The notes: generated from the letters alone by a model not told the origin. Counted from the first letter of the stretch, positions 12,601 to 26,480 are shown. The stretch: DNA of 64,000 nucleotides from Eleginops maclovinus (GCF_036324505.1 NC_086368.1:27107878-27171877), one strand, 5' to 3'. Numbers and translations: made by a program.

Positions 12601-15046
12601 ACTTGGATTAAAAACAATTACACCAGCCAAGCACTGGATGGGTCTTGTATTTGATCATCTTAATTTAGGGATGAACAGTGATGTGATATTTCACTTGAGA
12701 TATTATTTGTATTTGTAATGTCTCTGGACAAAATGCTAAATCTGCCGTAACCAATCAGAACTGATGCCTAATTTGACAAACAGGGTGATAAGGCATTAAT
12801 GATGACCGACCCTCTTCTCTTGAATCCCGAATCCTCCTGCTAGCAAACTGAACACATTAGAGCCGTTAGAAGTGACAGACACTTTAGCTTTGAATCTCCT
12901 TTTTGATATATTTTGTGTTACTTTCATGAAACTGTTTGGTGTCTTTGAGTTTGTGGAAGGCAAAGTCAAATTGAAGTGTATTATTTAATAACTGAAGGGT
13001 CCACTAAAGTCTTATTCTCTGTCAGTTGACGAAAAGCTATTCCTAAGGCTTTATGTGTTTATGTTATGAGTATCAATCGATCTGCTATTTGTTCTTGATT
13101 TGTCGATTGGCCATTTCCTGTTTCATTATATGTTTTCCATATCCAAAAGATACTGTCAGATAAGGTGCTAAACACTTTAAGACATTCAATAAACCATAAA
13201 CAGTATACAACAGAAGAGATATATCAGGAAGCTGGAATGATAAACCTTAAATATTTGTTATTTTGCTTTAAAGAGGATTACACATTTTACAGCGTATTTT
13301 ATTTTGGTGATTGGCTAATTGATTTATCCGCTAATGATTTTAGTCACTTTTTGAGCACAGCCTCAAACAGCCTGTTTTTACCAAAGAATATAAATGCTTA
13401 GAGTGTAAATGTTTCTTTTATTTACTGTTCCAATAACTGTTAAACCTCCAAAAACTGCTGACTGAAACCACATCACAGTCTCTAAGAGATGTATTTTAAC
13501 CAGCTATATTCCTCATATAGTTTCAGAGGCTTTTATGGCCAGACAAGAATTGAATCCTGCAGGAACACTAAATAATTGCTAAACTCTATATTAATCCAGG
13601 CCAATATGGCAGTAGAGATTCATCAATTTAGCAGCTGAGATAAACACACTGTTTTGTAATCTCCACGCGGCCACAGATGTCAGGTGTGCGGACACGTGGG
13701 CGTGCTGCAGGAAGCCAGGTAAGCAGGACAGAGTGGTGACCTTCACTCTGTGATAAGGACTGACAGAAGCTTGATGGAGGCTGTGCAGCAGGAATCACGT
13801 TGAATGATTTCTGACATGGAGCTGCAAGACACCTAACAGCAAAGGAGAAGCAGTTTACACCACTATTGAAACAAATGGAAGAACCTGACCGCCTCAAAGT
13901 TTGTTGGGAGACAAACCATTCGCTCGAAACCAAAGTTGTACTTGTCAACTGTTGAGTTGAGCAGGCGGTGTTTCCTGTGCGGTGCAACATGTAAACTCCT
14001 CACACCTTGTTTTGATTTGTAATTTGCTTTTCTCAGCAGAACTGTTACCTTTGTGTGATCCGCCTTTGTCCATGGCTCTCTAACAGAAGACGCCTGGTTT
14101 ATGAATAAATCAGAGCCCTCACTTTCAATGCTTTGAAGGATAGCGAATGGAATTACCATGTTCTCTACGACATCAAACTGGGAGCTACTTTCATCTCTTT
14201 TTTTTCTCCTGCCCTTCCCGTGCGCTAAAAATATTCCGAACGCCGAAACGTGCTTTCCTATACATCGGTAAACAAATACACAATTTCATAAATAATTCCT
14301 TTTCATGTAGCTGTTTGGGAGAGACAATAGTTTTTACAATCAATTATTCATATGAACTTGGCTCTGAACCCATCAGTTGTGGTATCAGGATTTGGCGCAG
14401 ATGGACTTTAATTGCTTATCTCTTATGTAAGAAGACCACCTTCACTCGCTGGTCACCCATGACTTAAGCCTAATCTCCTAATCCATTGCACATATTTGTT
14501 TTTGGAAAGCAGCAGATTATTACTCGGTCTAATATAAGAAAATACATCATCTGTCGAGTGATTTCATGATTAATGTCAGGCAGCAGATTGTAAATGTAAC
14601 CATCTGTGTCTTCATTTGGATATTTTTCAATCCTGTGTCAATATTGAAGTTTTTTTTAAATGAGTGTCTATAACTGCAGTCCAGCGCAGGATTACCAAGC
14701 CAACACTGAACTTCAAAACTCACAACAGTATTTGAGGGAAAGTTTCATCCACCGGCTAAATAAAGCAACAGATACTTGCTGCTATCACAGTCCACCAATA
14801 CGCCAAATTTACAAACAGGCTTTCCAATCAGACTCTGAGGTGTGACAGAAAGATGACTGAGGATAATACCTCAGAAGAAAGATGGGAGCCGAGCTTAGTT
14901 TCCACCAAATAATCTTCTGTAGGCCAGGCCTCACTGACACATTAGCGGTTTTAGACCATTTCTGAAGCTTCGCGTTGAGTAACACCTGCACGATGGTGAT
15001 AGAAAGGAAGCCTGTTAGCGGAACCAGTCACACAGACCAAACTATA
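9641..15046. other. Intron 1 (inferred), no gene recognised
   Basis: AT-rich sequence with short chance frames only. The longest frames (11185-11532 +, 13628-13990 -, 14147-14467 +) carry no recognisable domain and no supporting splice signals. I saw no RNA gene or complete transposon. Confidence 0.5.
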
Positions 15047-15054
15047 AAACAGAC

Positions 15055-15569
15055 CAGGGCTGTCCAAACTTTTTTCACTGAGGGCCACATACAGAAAAAC
15101 ATACGAAGGCCTGCGCCACTGCGGCTATCGCTTCATTAGGTCAGTTATAAGTTCGCGAAATCAATCATATTTATTCTGGCAATTATGCTTCATACTTGAA
15201 TATGCTTCATTTATTTAGTTAGAACAAGTGTTTACAGCTCAATCCCTAATTTGGAAGCCTCACATTGATTATAACAAGGGGAACAACTGTATGGAGGGAG
15301 GCTCTATTTCAAGCTTGTTATGCAAATCAGGTTTTTTATCAACTTAGATTTGTTAGAAAGTGTTTGTATTTTTGGCTGAATTGATTTGAAAAGTGGGATT
15401 TGTAACACATGAATACAATTGTATATTACATATACATATTTAAAAAGTAGACTATAACACAAGTTTAATGTTTGGGCCATATTCCATTATTCGTAAACTC
15501 TGCAGAGGGCCGATTCAAAATGGACAACGGGCCGCATTTGGTCCCCGGGCTGCAGTTTGGACACCCCTG
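15055..15569. mobile_element. hAT-type non-autonomous element (MITE), both ends present
   Basis: The left end reads CAGGGCTGTCCAAACT and the right end, on the opposite strand, CAGGGGTGTCCAAACT: inverted termini matching at 15 of 16 bases. The flanking octamers are AAACAGAC (15047-15054) and AAATAGAT (15570-15577), matching at 6 of 8 with both differences C/T transitions, as expected for a decayed 8-bp hAT target duplication. The subterminal parts have the gGGCC/GGGCCGC-rich text usual in Charlie-like vertebrate elements. The 515-bp interior holds no transposase frame, so it must have been moved by a transposase from elsewhere. Confidence 0.85.
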
Positions 15570-15577
15570 AAATAGAT

Positions 15578-18500
15578 GATTTCCACAACACGTAGAATAT
15601 GGACTCTTCATTTAAAAACAAATCCAAAAATATGTATTTTGGAAGAGAGTTCCTCCCAACACTAAATAAAAAGCATTTGTTTTATAGGTCCAGAGTTGTG
15701 GATCCTTGGGAGCGGAAATATGACTTGGTTAGTCTGATAAAAACCATGACTTGCACTAAGTTGGACCTATTTGTTTCCAGATAAACACATACTACAGTTA
15801 CATGAGAATAATGTGCAGCTTTGAGAACAATGGATGGCTTCTGCTTTCTGGAACATCAAGGATTCTCTGTGAAAACGCCTGGCAAGTGTTCAGTAGTGAA
15901 TCTCATCTTGCATACTACTTTCCCTAACCGCCTAATATATCAGTCCTTCTTTATGGCTGTATCTGAAAGGACATTTGCTTAAATCTTGTAGAAATTGTTG
16001 ATTCAAAGCTTTTAAATACTATTTTGACATGGATTTCTGACTCTTCACTCCTCAAACATCCAGATTTGGCCGCAAGTCAAAGACATTGCTTTTGTTGGGG
16101 CGTAAAAACAGACATTCATAACAAAAATACAAGGTTTGGCAAGATTTGAACACAGTGCAGACTAATTCCATACCCACACTGTTACGTTTCACTAAAGTTA
16201 AAAGCAAAACCAGATCCCTCTTTTCATTATGATCGTCAACATCTTGACAGTGAGAAAGCTAGGGGGAGGAGTATGGCAATCCAAAGCCGAACATGAGGAC
16301 AATCTCAGCCAGGAGTGCCCTGCTGTAGAGAGGTCTGCCTTTAAATGACCGCTTGTGTTTTTCTCTAGATAACTGTTGGGTTGCTTCTTTGCTGCTCTGC
16401 ACTTTAATGCCATCTTTACACTGTCTTTCTGGCAGCCTGTCTCCTCTTATTCTCCAACGCACTGTTCGCAGACTTACAATCACATTTCTTAGTCATTTCC
16501 AAAAGAGTTGGTACTTAGTTTCAGACAAAGGTAGACCGGTGGCCTTCCATTTTGATGCTGGGATATTTGATCAGCTGTAGCTAGCTAATGAGGCTAAAGT
16601 TAGCTCCAGCAGTTGGTGGACTCAGGTCTCCATCTGACTTTTTAATGCTTCCGGCTGACTCGCTTTGAAATGAAAATCCTGTAAAAAGGGTCTTGCAGTA
16701 TGTATGCGCATTATGGCTGCATATACCATGCTCAAAGACTGCACATGAAACAGGATTTCTCTGGCAGCATCGTCCCCACATGATCCAAGAAAAAAAGCAT
16801 TGGGTTTCTTTTTCTAAACAAATGGCCTTTCAGGTCTCGGAAACAAACCTGTTGTAAAATTCCTCGAGGATGAAGATTTGAAGATAGAATGTGTTCGATA
16901 TTGAAGATTGGAAAAGTCAAGCTTTTATCTGCTTTGTGAGGCAACACATTCTAGGGAGTTTGGCTAAAAGTGTGCTGGTTTTAATGTTGCTAACAGGACC
17001 TTTTACATGTTAACATGACTATCCTTGAGAACAAAGGGATCATTATGCATCATGGAGGTCACTGCTACATTATTCAACACTCACATGACACAGACCCAGG
17101 TGTTTCTGTGCTATATACAGTCAATGGCATTGCTGTTGAGTTAAAGGAGATGTTTTTCTTCTTTGTGTTGACAAGGACATTTCTTTAACCAAAAAGGAAA
17201 AATACTTAAACAATATCAATGCACACTTATAATATATTTAAGTGAAGAGCTAGTTCTTAGCACGACCGCTACAATCAAAAAGACAACGCTGTCAAATGTA
17301 TTTCTTACACTTTTCTCTCTATTCTTTGCCCTGTTTTTAAACTGAATCCTATACACTACAGTACATCCTTTGACGCTTCCTGCCGGTTCACCTTGCCTTT
17401 GCCTCTTCTTATTCATAGCAGACAGAATAAGTTAGTGGAAATTACTTTCCCTCTGGCACATCCATCCATCAAATCCTGTCTTGAGTCCTATCTGATGTTG
17501 ACGAACAATGCGAGTTTGTGCAATGTTTCATGAATCAACGTGCTTTTTGATACCTGACACATACGGCATAGCTATTTTTAATATACACGTATTCAGCCTC
17601 GACGGGTAAGGGAGGTTGTGTTGGAGTGTGACACGCGCTAAATGATCGTGATCACTCTTGGCAATAACCTGCTTTCTTTGTGTAATGGCAAACTATTAAT
17701 CTAATAACAACACTGATGTAGTGTTTGTGGGTTGCTTGCAGCAGGTGCCGCGTGTGCGCTATTTTTTTACATCTGGGTTAATTCTCATAACCTTATTGTA
17801 ATGCAATCTAATTCTGTGATGCGGTTACATCACCTCAGCTCAGAGTATAATGTCAGAACCCCACTCAGTGCAGCTCTGCAAAAAGTATGTAATTGAGAGA
17901 GAGCCCGGGGGAGTTTGATGGGTGAGATTGAGAATCTCATAACGATATCTACACCTACTGTACAGCGAGCTATTTCCACAAATGGCCCAGTAATACCTTT
18001 AAACTTTGTGAACACAATGCTTAGCTTGCAGAGAAGGCTAACGTCACAGCAGTATTTCCTGCTTATTCCTCGCATGTACTGTACCTGTCAGCTGCTTCTC
18101 TATCAAACCTTTATGCATGTAACTCTACAAGCATCGGAAAAATAAACAGAGAGTCTAATGAGAGCTTCCTCACCATTAAAGAGAATTTTCAACACCGCTC
18201 TGATGGTGAACCTTGGCAGCCTGCAGCATGATTAATGCACTGGACACTAAATGGATTTACAATGAACCAATCATGTGATGAGCTGCTTACACTCGCATTA
18301 AACTGGTACCTCGACAGGAGCGTGGCACTGCCGGCTCTTTTATGTGAGAATTTGCATGGCAAATGGCCACTGTAGGCTCATTCATGTGAATTTGTGTGAC
18401 CGGAGTGAGTCATCCATCACAAATAGAGGCCTCAGCTTTCTTGTGGACATTTTTAGAACTCCTGTACTCCTCGCTCTCCGGAGCACGTCGGCTGGTCAAA

Positions 18501-19310
18501 GGCCTGTTTGTCCTCTGTTAGGTGTCTGTCCCCACAGCCTGTCTGTGTTGCTTCCGTCTCCCGCGGTGCTGTCAGTCACACGGCCCTGTGACCTGCACCG
18601 TTTCCCCCCTGACTTACACCGAAAATAGTCCCAGCCCCGGCTCCTTCTCTCAGCACGGCTCCTCGAGACATATTTCCGAGACGTCTCACAGCTTTTGCAA
18701 AATGAAAAATAGCTGACATCTGTGATTATTCTAAACCTTTAAACTGTCTTTTCCTATAACACTTTCAGAGTTGTGAAAGATTAAGCTTTATCTTCACCGC
18801 CACATTGCACCTCCTTTTTTCTTTGCAGTGGATTGTTTATGTTTGTGTCTGTCCAGGAAAAAGCCTCACCTTGCAGGAATTCATCAATGCGCTTTGTCCT
18901 AATATCGGGGCAGAATGAAAACAGGCTGCAAGGTCTAATAGATTAAGACCACGGCCATCCTTCAACCCAGCACTGATTGTGCATTGTGATTTCATTACCC
19001 ACAGGGATGTTTCTTATACTTTTGTTTCAGTGCAAAATTGTGTTTAACCGAAACAGACATTTCTTCTTAACAGAAAACGTATCCTGGAGGATTGTTAGAT
19101 GTATATCTTCTGTGCTGAGTTGCCTTTATCAACAAACATAAATTGTTACCTGGCCAAACTATAACTGGACCTGCAACAATGTGTGCTTGAATTTAAGTGA
19201 ACTGGAAAAAGTCCCAATGTTTTCTTATAGCAAACCTATTGCTTGAGTTGACCTGTAGGGCTGTGATTGGATTACATACAGGCTTCATGTCAGGTGCTTT
19301 TGTTGGGGTT
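15578..19310. other. Intron 1 (inferred), no gene recognised
   Basis: No coding block or repeat was identified. A more GC- and CpG-rich patch around 18450-18690 carries overlapping frames (18344-18628 and 18522-18716) without recognisable motifs. Confidence 0.5.
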
Positions 19311-19313
19311 AGG

Positions 19314-19350
19314 GTTGGGGTTGGGGGGGGGGGGGGGGGGTGTGTGTGTG
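19314..19350 (+). repeat. G-quadruplex-prone poly-G tract with (TG)n
   Basis: The plus strand reads GGGGTTAGGGTTGGGGTT (from about 19304) followed by 18 consecutive G (19323-19340) and then a short TG run. Four or more G-runs separated by TT or TTA meet the usual G-quadruplex pattern and resemble telomeric repeats. In sense RNA the same structure could form within the intron. Confidence 0.9.
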
Positions 19351-21880
19351 ATGAGTGAAATGAGTGAAGCCACTGCCCTGCATGCTGTTGGAGGATGGAT
19401 GGCCTCGGTGTATAAGGTCCAGGAGAAATGTGCCCACTGTGCCGTTAGGGGATAGGGAGGAGATGATTCATTTTCAGCATCACTTCACCCAGGATGATCT
19501 CATTACTTTGTGCGAGTGGACAGTCCCAGAGATGAGAGCTCCTCAGGTCCTCAGAGCCTCCACCCTGAGAGGCGGGGCCGTGTGAGGCATTACATGCTCC
19601 TCTGCTGTTTGTGTATCGATTATATCGAATGTAAAATAACAGTGGGTTGATTTTATAGCTGATTGATTGACTAAAATGATAGAAAAGGGGTTAAAAAGAT
19701 TGGTTTTATCTGCCTTCATTTATTATTTTCTGTTGTGATTATTAACAATTCATGAATATTGAGTTTAGTTTTAATTGCACATGTTCAAAAATGAGAATTA
19801 TAAAGCAGATGGTTTGGTTTCACAGTCACTGTTTGAATGATGTTATTATTTCAACCTTCTTCTGTTTAAATGCCAAATTAGCATACTGTCTGTTTAATAC
19901 AATATCTCAATAACAGGTTCAAAGTTAGACATATGGTGAGCATCTGCTACCTGCTTTTGTTTGATATGTTTCTGTGAGTTATAACGATTTTGATATTGTA
20001 ATCATTGCATAAAAGGAAAATAAAGTAACCAGAACATGTGGTATGTCTTTGAGGCTTTGAACACGTACAGCACCGATTATCGTACCTCTGTGTGCACTAA
20101 TTAAAGCGAGATACAACTTCATATCGGATTGGCACTCAGAGCACCTCGTGTTCTAACAGTGTGCATTGGGGCGAGGGCACAGAATCTCACTAGGCCTTGT
20201 TAAATAAAATCGGGGAGATGAAAGACAGATGTTATGGAGCATTTTAATGATGCACACCTACACTGTAGCCTAAATGAAAAGTCACAGTAAGAAGAAGAGG
20301 TTGCATTCTCCTCACTTTTAATTAGGATATTGGTTGGAAGGAAAAGATACTCCAGATAAAGAAATGGTCTGTGCATGTTGACATGTTGCTGAAGAACCAA
20401 AAGTATTAAACACATGAACAATTAAGTTACTGATCCCTCATTGCATATTATTATGTTCACTATAGGACAGAACTGAGCCCTTGCTGTTAAGCTGAATTTT
20501 TGGGGGGGTAGATTAAGGTTGTATCATAGCTTGCAAGGTAATCATCTGCAAAGTAACTAGTTTTTAAATAGCAGTGAAGTAAAAACTAAACATCATTATT
20601 GCCTGAACACTTCCCCATATTTCTTTCATTAGACATTTAGCAACTTTGGATTTGGCATTTGTGCAAAGCAAGACAAGACCCCCCCCAAAAAAATCAAGCT
20701 TATCTTGAATGCAAACAGATCAGCTAACAGCTCTTCAGGGGTCAGTTTGTAAAGAAAATGATCATTAATGCTAAATATTTACTTTATGTCCAAAGTTGCC
20801 GATATGTTCATAAATTGAGCGGCTTTAGCTCTTTACTTTTCTTTGTTTGCTTTGCACTTTCCATGGGGTAACAAGAGCAGAGCTCGAGAGTCTCAGTCAG
20901 CGGTTGTTTGCAGGTTGGATAAGTTCAGCAGCTGAAGGATGTTGACTTTGTGAAGGTTGACCTTAATGCATGTATGGCTTGATAGGGATGACATGCTCTC
21001 TGCTGACATTGCCTTTGATGTCTTTAAAAGTGACATGGACTAGAAGGTAAGACTCAGCAGCCACCATACTGAGTCTGATTAGACAAGGCTGTCTGTCCCC
21101 TTAAAGGAACACCTCACCATTTTTCTACTGTACCTCTTCTCTGTCTGTTGGTCATAGCAGGTCGCTTTTAAATCAAGCTGACAGTAAAACAGTAAAGCTA
21201 CAGGTGTACAGTACATACATATAATTAATGATGGCGTGGCCTGCTGGAAGAGAGCCACCATTACTGTTATTAGTAGGAGAGCTTGTTTGTATAGCAGCTT
21301 TTCGGGATTTCAAAATGCAGGTAACATAAAGAGAGACAAATAAAAGAAGGGAATACAAATAAGCCTGTACCTACTGCCTTTGGCTCTGTAAGGTAGTTTA
21401 CCACCCTGACCACACAAAGCTAACCATATTTTAAATATTTGGGATTTTTTGATAGCAAACTAACATTTAGGCTAAATCCACAGTAGACTTCATGCATGTT
21501 TAATGCCGTTTATGTTTTACAAAGCTAATGTTGCTAGCTTTGTACCACAGCTTTCAAACAGCCTTGTCGATGCATTTGAAGAGGACTCTTTCAGCTGACG
21601 AAATTGATAAAACAAGCTGCAATGATCAAAAAATCATTCCTACTTTAGCATACCAAAAATGTAGTTCAGCTCTCTGTGCTATGGTTGAGACAACCCAAAC
21701 CACTGCAAGCTTTAAGTGGCTGAGTCTGCAAATGAATTGTTGTTGTTAGTTGTGATTCATTTAGCTTTGGCAGAAAAGGATACCAACGCAAACTGGTGTT
21801 TTTTCTACAGCTACACCAACACTATAACTTGATTTAACTTGCTATTGTACATGAAATGTGCTTGAGTATTTGTCACTGTA
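19351..21880. other. Intron 1 (inferred), no gene recognised
   Basis: No coding block was found. A 'TTAAAGGAACACCTCACCAT' phrase at about 21101 looks like the end of a common fish repeat, but its limits cannot be set. Confidence 0.45.
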
Positions 21881-21887
21881 CACTTTT

Positions 21888-21985
21888 AAGATGTTGCCAG
21901 TTATCTTAGCTTAGCAAATACAAAAGCAAAGGGAGTTAGCTGGACTGGCTCAGTCCAAAGGCAACAACATCCTACTCACGATGGA
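21888..21985. repeat. Fragment of a common fish repeat (TTAGCTTAGC family)
   Basis: The phrase TTATCTTAGCTTAGCAAATA, then AGTTAGCTGGACTGGCTCAG and TCCAAAGGCAACAA, fits a repeat I recall from many teleost genomes (TAGCTTAGC, then CTGGCTCTGTCCAAAGGTAACAA). A related phrase occurs at 40362-40440. Assignment is from memory and the ends are unclear. Confidence 0.4.
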
Positions 21986-23474
21986 GAAGGAAGGACCCAC
22001 TTTCACTTAAGTAACACACAGCTTTTATTACAGGTCTTCCCAATTGTAGAGTAGCTCTCATAAAATGTAGTGAAATAACAAGTAAATTCATTCGAGATTG
22101 ATGTGGTTCTGAGGACGGACATGTATTTGTAGCCATGCTTTCAAATGGTTGTTTGAACAAGCTTGAAATTTAGAAAAAAGACTAGAGTCATTGGGTAATA
22201 AATATCATACAAATGTTGTGATTGCCATCCTGCGTACAAAGAAAGTGACAACTGCTTATTACGCTGAAAATGTTGGTTTCTCCGATGTTTTCCAAGCTGT
22301 GTTGTATTTGTTGTAAAGCCTGAGTACAACACGTGTGGCTTCAGCTGACTGCCTTTTCTCAATACATTTTATCCGATTGTCACAACTGACAGATTGTAAT
22401 GTTTAAGGTTTCCTGTCATAGCAGGTTGTTTTGCTTGTCTGTCAATGGTTTGTGCACACATCAGTGTTGGGTTAAAATAGCTCAACACTGGACGAAGATT
22501 CATTGTTTCAGAATCTCTTTTGTTAAACCAGCTTGACTCGACAAATACGCTCTGGCTGAAACTAATGCTTCACTGCAAAGGGGGTGACAAAATACAGTTT
22601 TATAACAAACAGCAAGCTCTGTCATTGCAGATATCTTAAGGCCAGTATGCGCTTAACTATGCACATATTGGACTGCATGAGCCAGACGGCATGAAGTGGG
22701 ATCACATCAAATGAGGAAGTAGTTTAGTTTCCCCCCGACGATGCTGCATTTCTGTGAACTCCTTGCCAGTGCAGCACACTGAGATGAAAATGAATCCAGC
22801 ACACCTGTAGGGCAGGCGAACCAGTACATTTGATCATCTCACGATGTTTGCAACAAGCCTCACTTTCTTTGCAAAGGACATACTCCCTGGAAAGACAACA
22901 ATAGGCTTGCACATGGCATGCCTTTATGTTGAATGTGTGGAAACCTTTTTTAATCCCTCCCATGTTCCCATTGCTCTCGATCACTCCCTCTTGTGTTCTT
23001 TCTTGATACAAATGCTTTCTCTTCCATGCTATCAGGGGAAATATGACAAGCTCAATTCCAGGCAATTTTGAAAATTCAATAGTAATCAGCAAGAACAACA
23101 TTTGGTAAATTTGGTTTTCTTTTAGCTGTCATTTTGGCTGCCAACTGTCATTGCTGTGTATCATCTGTCAAACACCCTGTCCATTGGACCATGGTGTGAA
23201 TTTCCAGTTTGTTATCAGTCAGCCTAATAAGGCTGCCTTACCACAAAGTTGCTTGATGGTTGGACTTGGTTGTGGCAACTTTTGTTCACACACACTTGTT
23301 TTGCCTGAAGACATTTCCACTGACTAGAAGAGCTGGCCAATTAGTCACCTCAACCCCTAGACTAATCCGTTGTTAGCGGCGTTTCAATTTAAAGTAATCA
23401 ACATTTGGCATTTTTAGGAAGCTGGTTTGAAACAATCATTATGGCTTTTCCACAAGGAAGGTGTGTTTAACGTG
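21986..23474. other. Intron 1 (inferred), no gene recognised
   Basis: Only chance frames occur, such as 22724-23101 on the minus strand, which has no recognisable domain. Confidence 0.5.
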
Positions 23475-23697
23475 ATCAATAGAAGAAGGAAGAAGGATAC
23501 CTTTAATCGTCCCACAGAGGGAACAGTTTACATTTGACCCATCCTAGTGTTAGGAGCAGGGTGCCACTGCAGTGTAGGGAACGGTGCCTTGCTCAGGGAC
23601 ACCACAGTCACCACTTGGTCTTCTGGTGACTTGAACTGGTGACTTTCCAGTTCCCAGGCCAAGCCCTTTACCACTTTGCCACCCCCGCCACAAGAGA
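23475..23697 (-). mobile_element. tRNA-derived SINE, minus-strand copy
   Basis: On the minus strand the tRNA-like head reads GTGGCAAAGTGGTAAAGGGC, then CTTGGCCTGGGAACTGGAAA and GTTCAAGTCACC, giving A-box-like and B-box-like promoter elements. This is followed by TGAGCAAGGCACCGTTCCCT and the TCCTAACACTAGGATGGGTC block shared with the copies at 45.05 and 46.26 kb. The tail ends in an AAGGTATCCTTC-like region. The copy is diverged but nearly full length. Confidence 0.85.
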
Positions 23698-26480
23698 TTC
23701 TTTTTGAAGCCAGCTTGATGTCACCAATTGGTTTTGAAGTGTCGATTTGAGATCGGCCTTTAGTTTCGTTATGATGCCAGAAGCGACCATATCTGAGGAA
23801 CAGCCAGGCACTGCAGGGTCACGTGCCTTTAGCAGCTGAAGCTGGCGCTATCTAGCTAGCTGGAAATCAATGTGTGCAAGTGGAACTCACATGAGCTGTG
23901 AATTCATCAAAATTCATGCTTAAAACCAATGAACGTATAGCCACGCCCTAAAGTATATTCAGATTCATCTTCTTTTTAAATTTACAAATGTAATGATCGT
24001 GCCTGAAACTACTGTTTAAGACCCCAAATTCATTAGGAAAATACAAACTGATTTATCTTTGCATCCAATTGAATTGTTTCAGGTAGTCATTAGAAAGAAT
24101 GCACGTTTACAGCACGTCCACACCTTCAGATCCTGGGTGTTGCTCCTCGGTTTTTTGTGTAACTACAAATGTGTGTCCAAGTGCTTTCAAAACGGACTTA
24201 GCCAGTATTGACCGATGGTGTTTGGTGCTTATTTACTCTTTAGAAGAAAGCTGAAAGTGTCTCACGTTTACTTATTGGGTCCCCTCATTGTAGTTTCAGG
24301 ATTATGGTATTTCAGGTGTGACCCATGTGATGTCAATGCTTGTAAACTGACATGAATGTACATGACAGACTGGTGAGTGACTTGTTGCTCAGTGACACAG
24401 CTGTTGTTTGCACTTGAGTCTCATATTTTTTCCCATGAAACATCTATCAGATTTAGATTGCTTCAAAACATTTTCGTGATGTAAAGTCCTAACCGAGGAG
24501 AACAAGACTGTGTGAGCTCTCTCTCTTTGACGGGGTCGTTGTAATACCCAACTGAAGTCCAGCTGGACAGACCGCCTATGACTCTTTATGTTTTGATCTT
24601 GGCTTAGACACCCCCCAGACGTCTCCCCTCCTGAGCTCTGGGCAGAAACAGACGGTGAGTGTGAGCTGTGATAGCGAAGGCAACTTTGAGCGTTAGCCTA
24701 TCAGAGGCAGACTGGCTGCGGGAGCTGGATGGGATTTGAAGACCTGGCCCTCCATTAATCATATTCAAATCAGCATCCGAGTGTATGCCTCTCTCTCTCC
24801 CTGAATCTCCCCGCTCCTCGCTTATCTTAATATGGACAGATGAAGCCACAGTCTTGTTTGTCATTTCTGTACTCATTGTAATGATGCATCCATTGGTCAT
24901 TATTGATGATCTCGAATGTCTTGATGACTTTCAAATGTGCAGTCGGTTTGTTTACGAACAGTTCATCACGTTTAATAAGCAGTAATCAATGTTAGCGTTA
25001 CGCAGATTTACATAATGCATGCTCTTTAAATGAGCGGCAATAATTGTGATTTTGTTATGAAGATGGTGCATAATTTGTACTGTTGAATAATCCAAATTAG
25101 TAACATTAGAAGAGATGCTATAGTTATATTAAGGCTTCATTAACAATTGAAGCCAATATTCAGAGAAGTTTGGATTCATAAATCCCCTTTTTTTTACTCA
25201 GATCTGGGACAATATTTGATGTAGTCGTAAATCTGATAAATATCAGATCACAGGAGATATGACCGTGTACAATTGGTCATTTTCTCCATTTGTTTATTCA
25301 GCCTTATCCTATTAACATATAATAAATTGTCAGTTGAGGTTTACAAATAATTTGGGACATTAATAATAGCATCGCTTTATCGTCCGTTTGTTTCCCGAAT
25401 GCAAATGTGACGTTCTTTGGTTATTGTTCCGACACAAGTGTGTGAGGTTATTGGATGCATGAAAGGGTTTTTCAGAAAGAATATCGGTTCCCAGAGATGT
25501 CAGATATGTGTCACAGTCTAGTAGGAAAGATCATATCTGGGAAAGTTAATTGGAATTGTGCATTAAGCCCTGTCACAGAAACGTAACAGCAGAGTAAATC
25601 TTCGGTGTCACTCTAAAGTTTCAACTTTACCCAGTCCAGCATTAGTTAAAAATGACAAGCAGGTTTGATAGATCTATCTCAAATACACAGCTGGTCAAAT
25701 AACTCTTAATTCCACTGAGGGCTTACTGAGATATATGCATGTTTGGAAAGATATGAATTTCATTATGCTCTCAAGGACTGTAAAAGTCGAATGGGAATTC
25801 GTCTCAGATGGTTTGTCTCGGTCTGCATCTCAATGATATCCTCCACAACACAGGAGCCTTAAAAGAAGTATTTGCCTCTTGGTTCCATTTGAATTGTTAG
25901 GAGGGAAACATTATATTCAGATCATTGACCTTCAGTGCAAAACATGTCCTGTAGGTTGCCATATCAAAGCCACATTGTATAGGCGCTTATTAGTGTTCTA
26001 ACGGAGCCTATTGGAGTCTGAACCCATTAGCTGCTTTAATCCAGTGCTGAGAAATCTCTTTGTTGTAATTGCACAGAATCATTTGCATTTGTTTCTGATT
26101 ATGTACAAATGCGTATGGAATAAAAGGACATGTGGTACAGTTCACCCACTGATGTAATATCGCTAACAGTCAGAACATATTGCTTGACATATTCATTTTG
26201 AAATTGTGTTATTTATGTGTTTATGTAAACAATAATATAATTAGTTTTCCCTCTGAGAATGAATATCATTTGATTAATCTTTTTTGGAAGGACGATTAAT
26301 TGCTATATTTTTCCTGTTTTCATGCAATACTTAAATCTGTAATTACTGACTGACCAGATGAATCCTGTTCTGACCTCAGCGGCTAGAATAGTTGTTTTTG
26401 AATTCCCTTCCACTGCTATGTTGCTGTGATTTGTTTGCTGTTAAAATGGGTGTAAAGGTCTTAATTAAATGGCAAAACTG
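23698..26480. other. Intron 1 (inferred), no gene recognised
   Basis: No coding block is evident. The stretch 24740-25030 is unique-looking, AT-rich with long unbroken motifs such as CATTAATCATATTCAAATCA, and is a weak candidate for a conserved noncoding element. Confidence 0.45.

Noticed and set aside
15055..15569. Two separate short repeats at the ends of this interval
   Set aside because: The ends are inverted copies of each other with matching flanking octamers, so a single hAT element explains both.
18344..18716. GC-richer block with two overlapping plus-strand frames
   Set aside because: No domain, no convincing splice acceptor and donor pair, and the two frames conflict.
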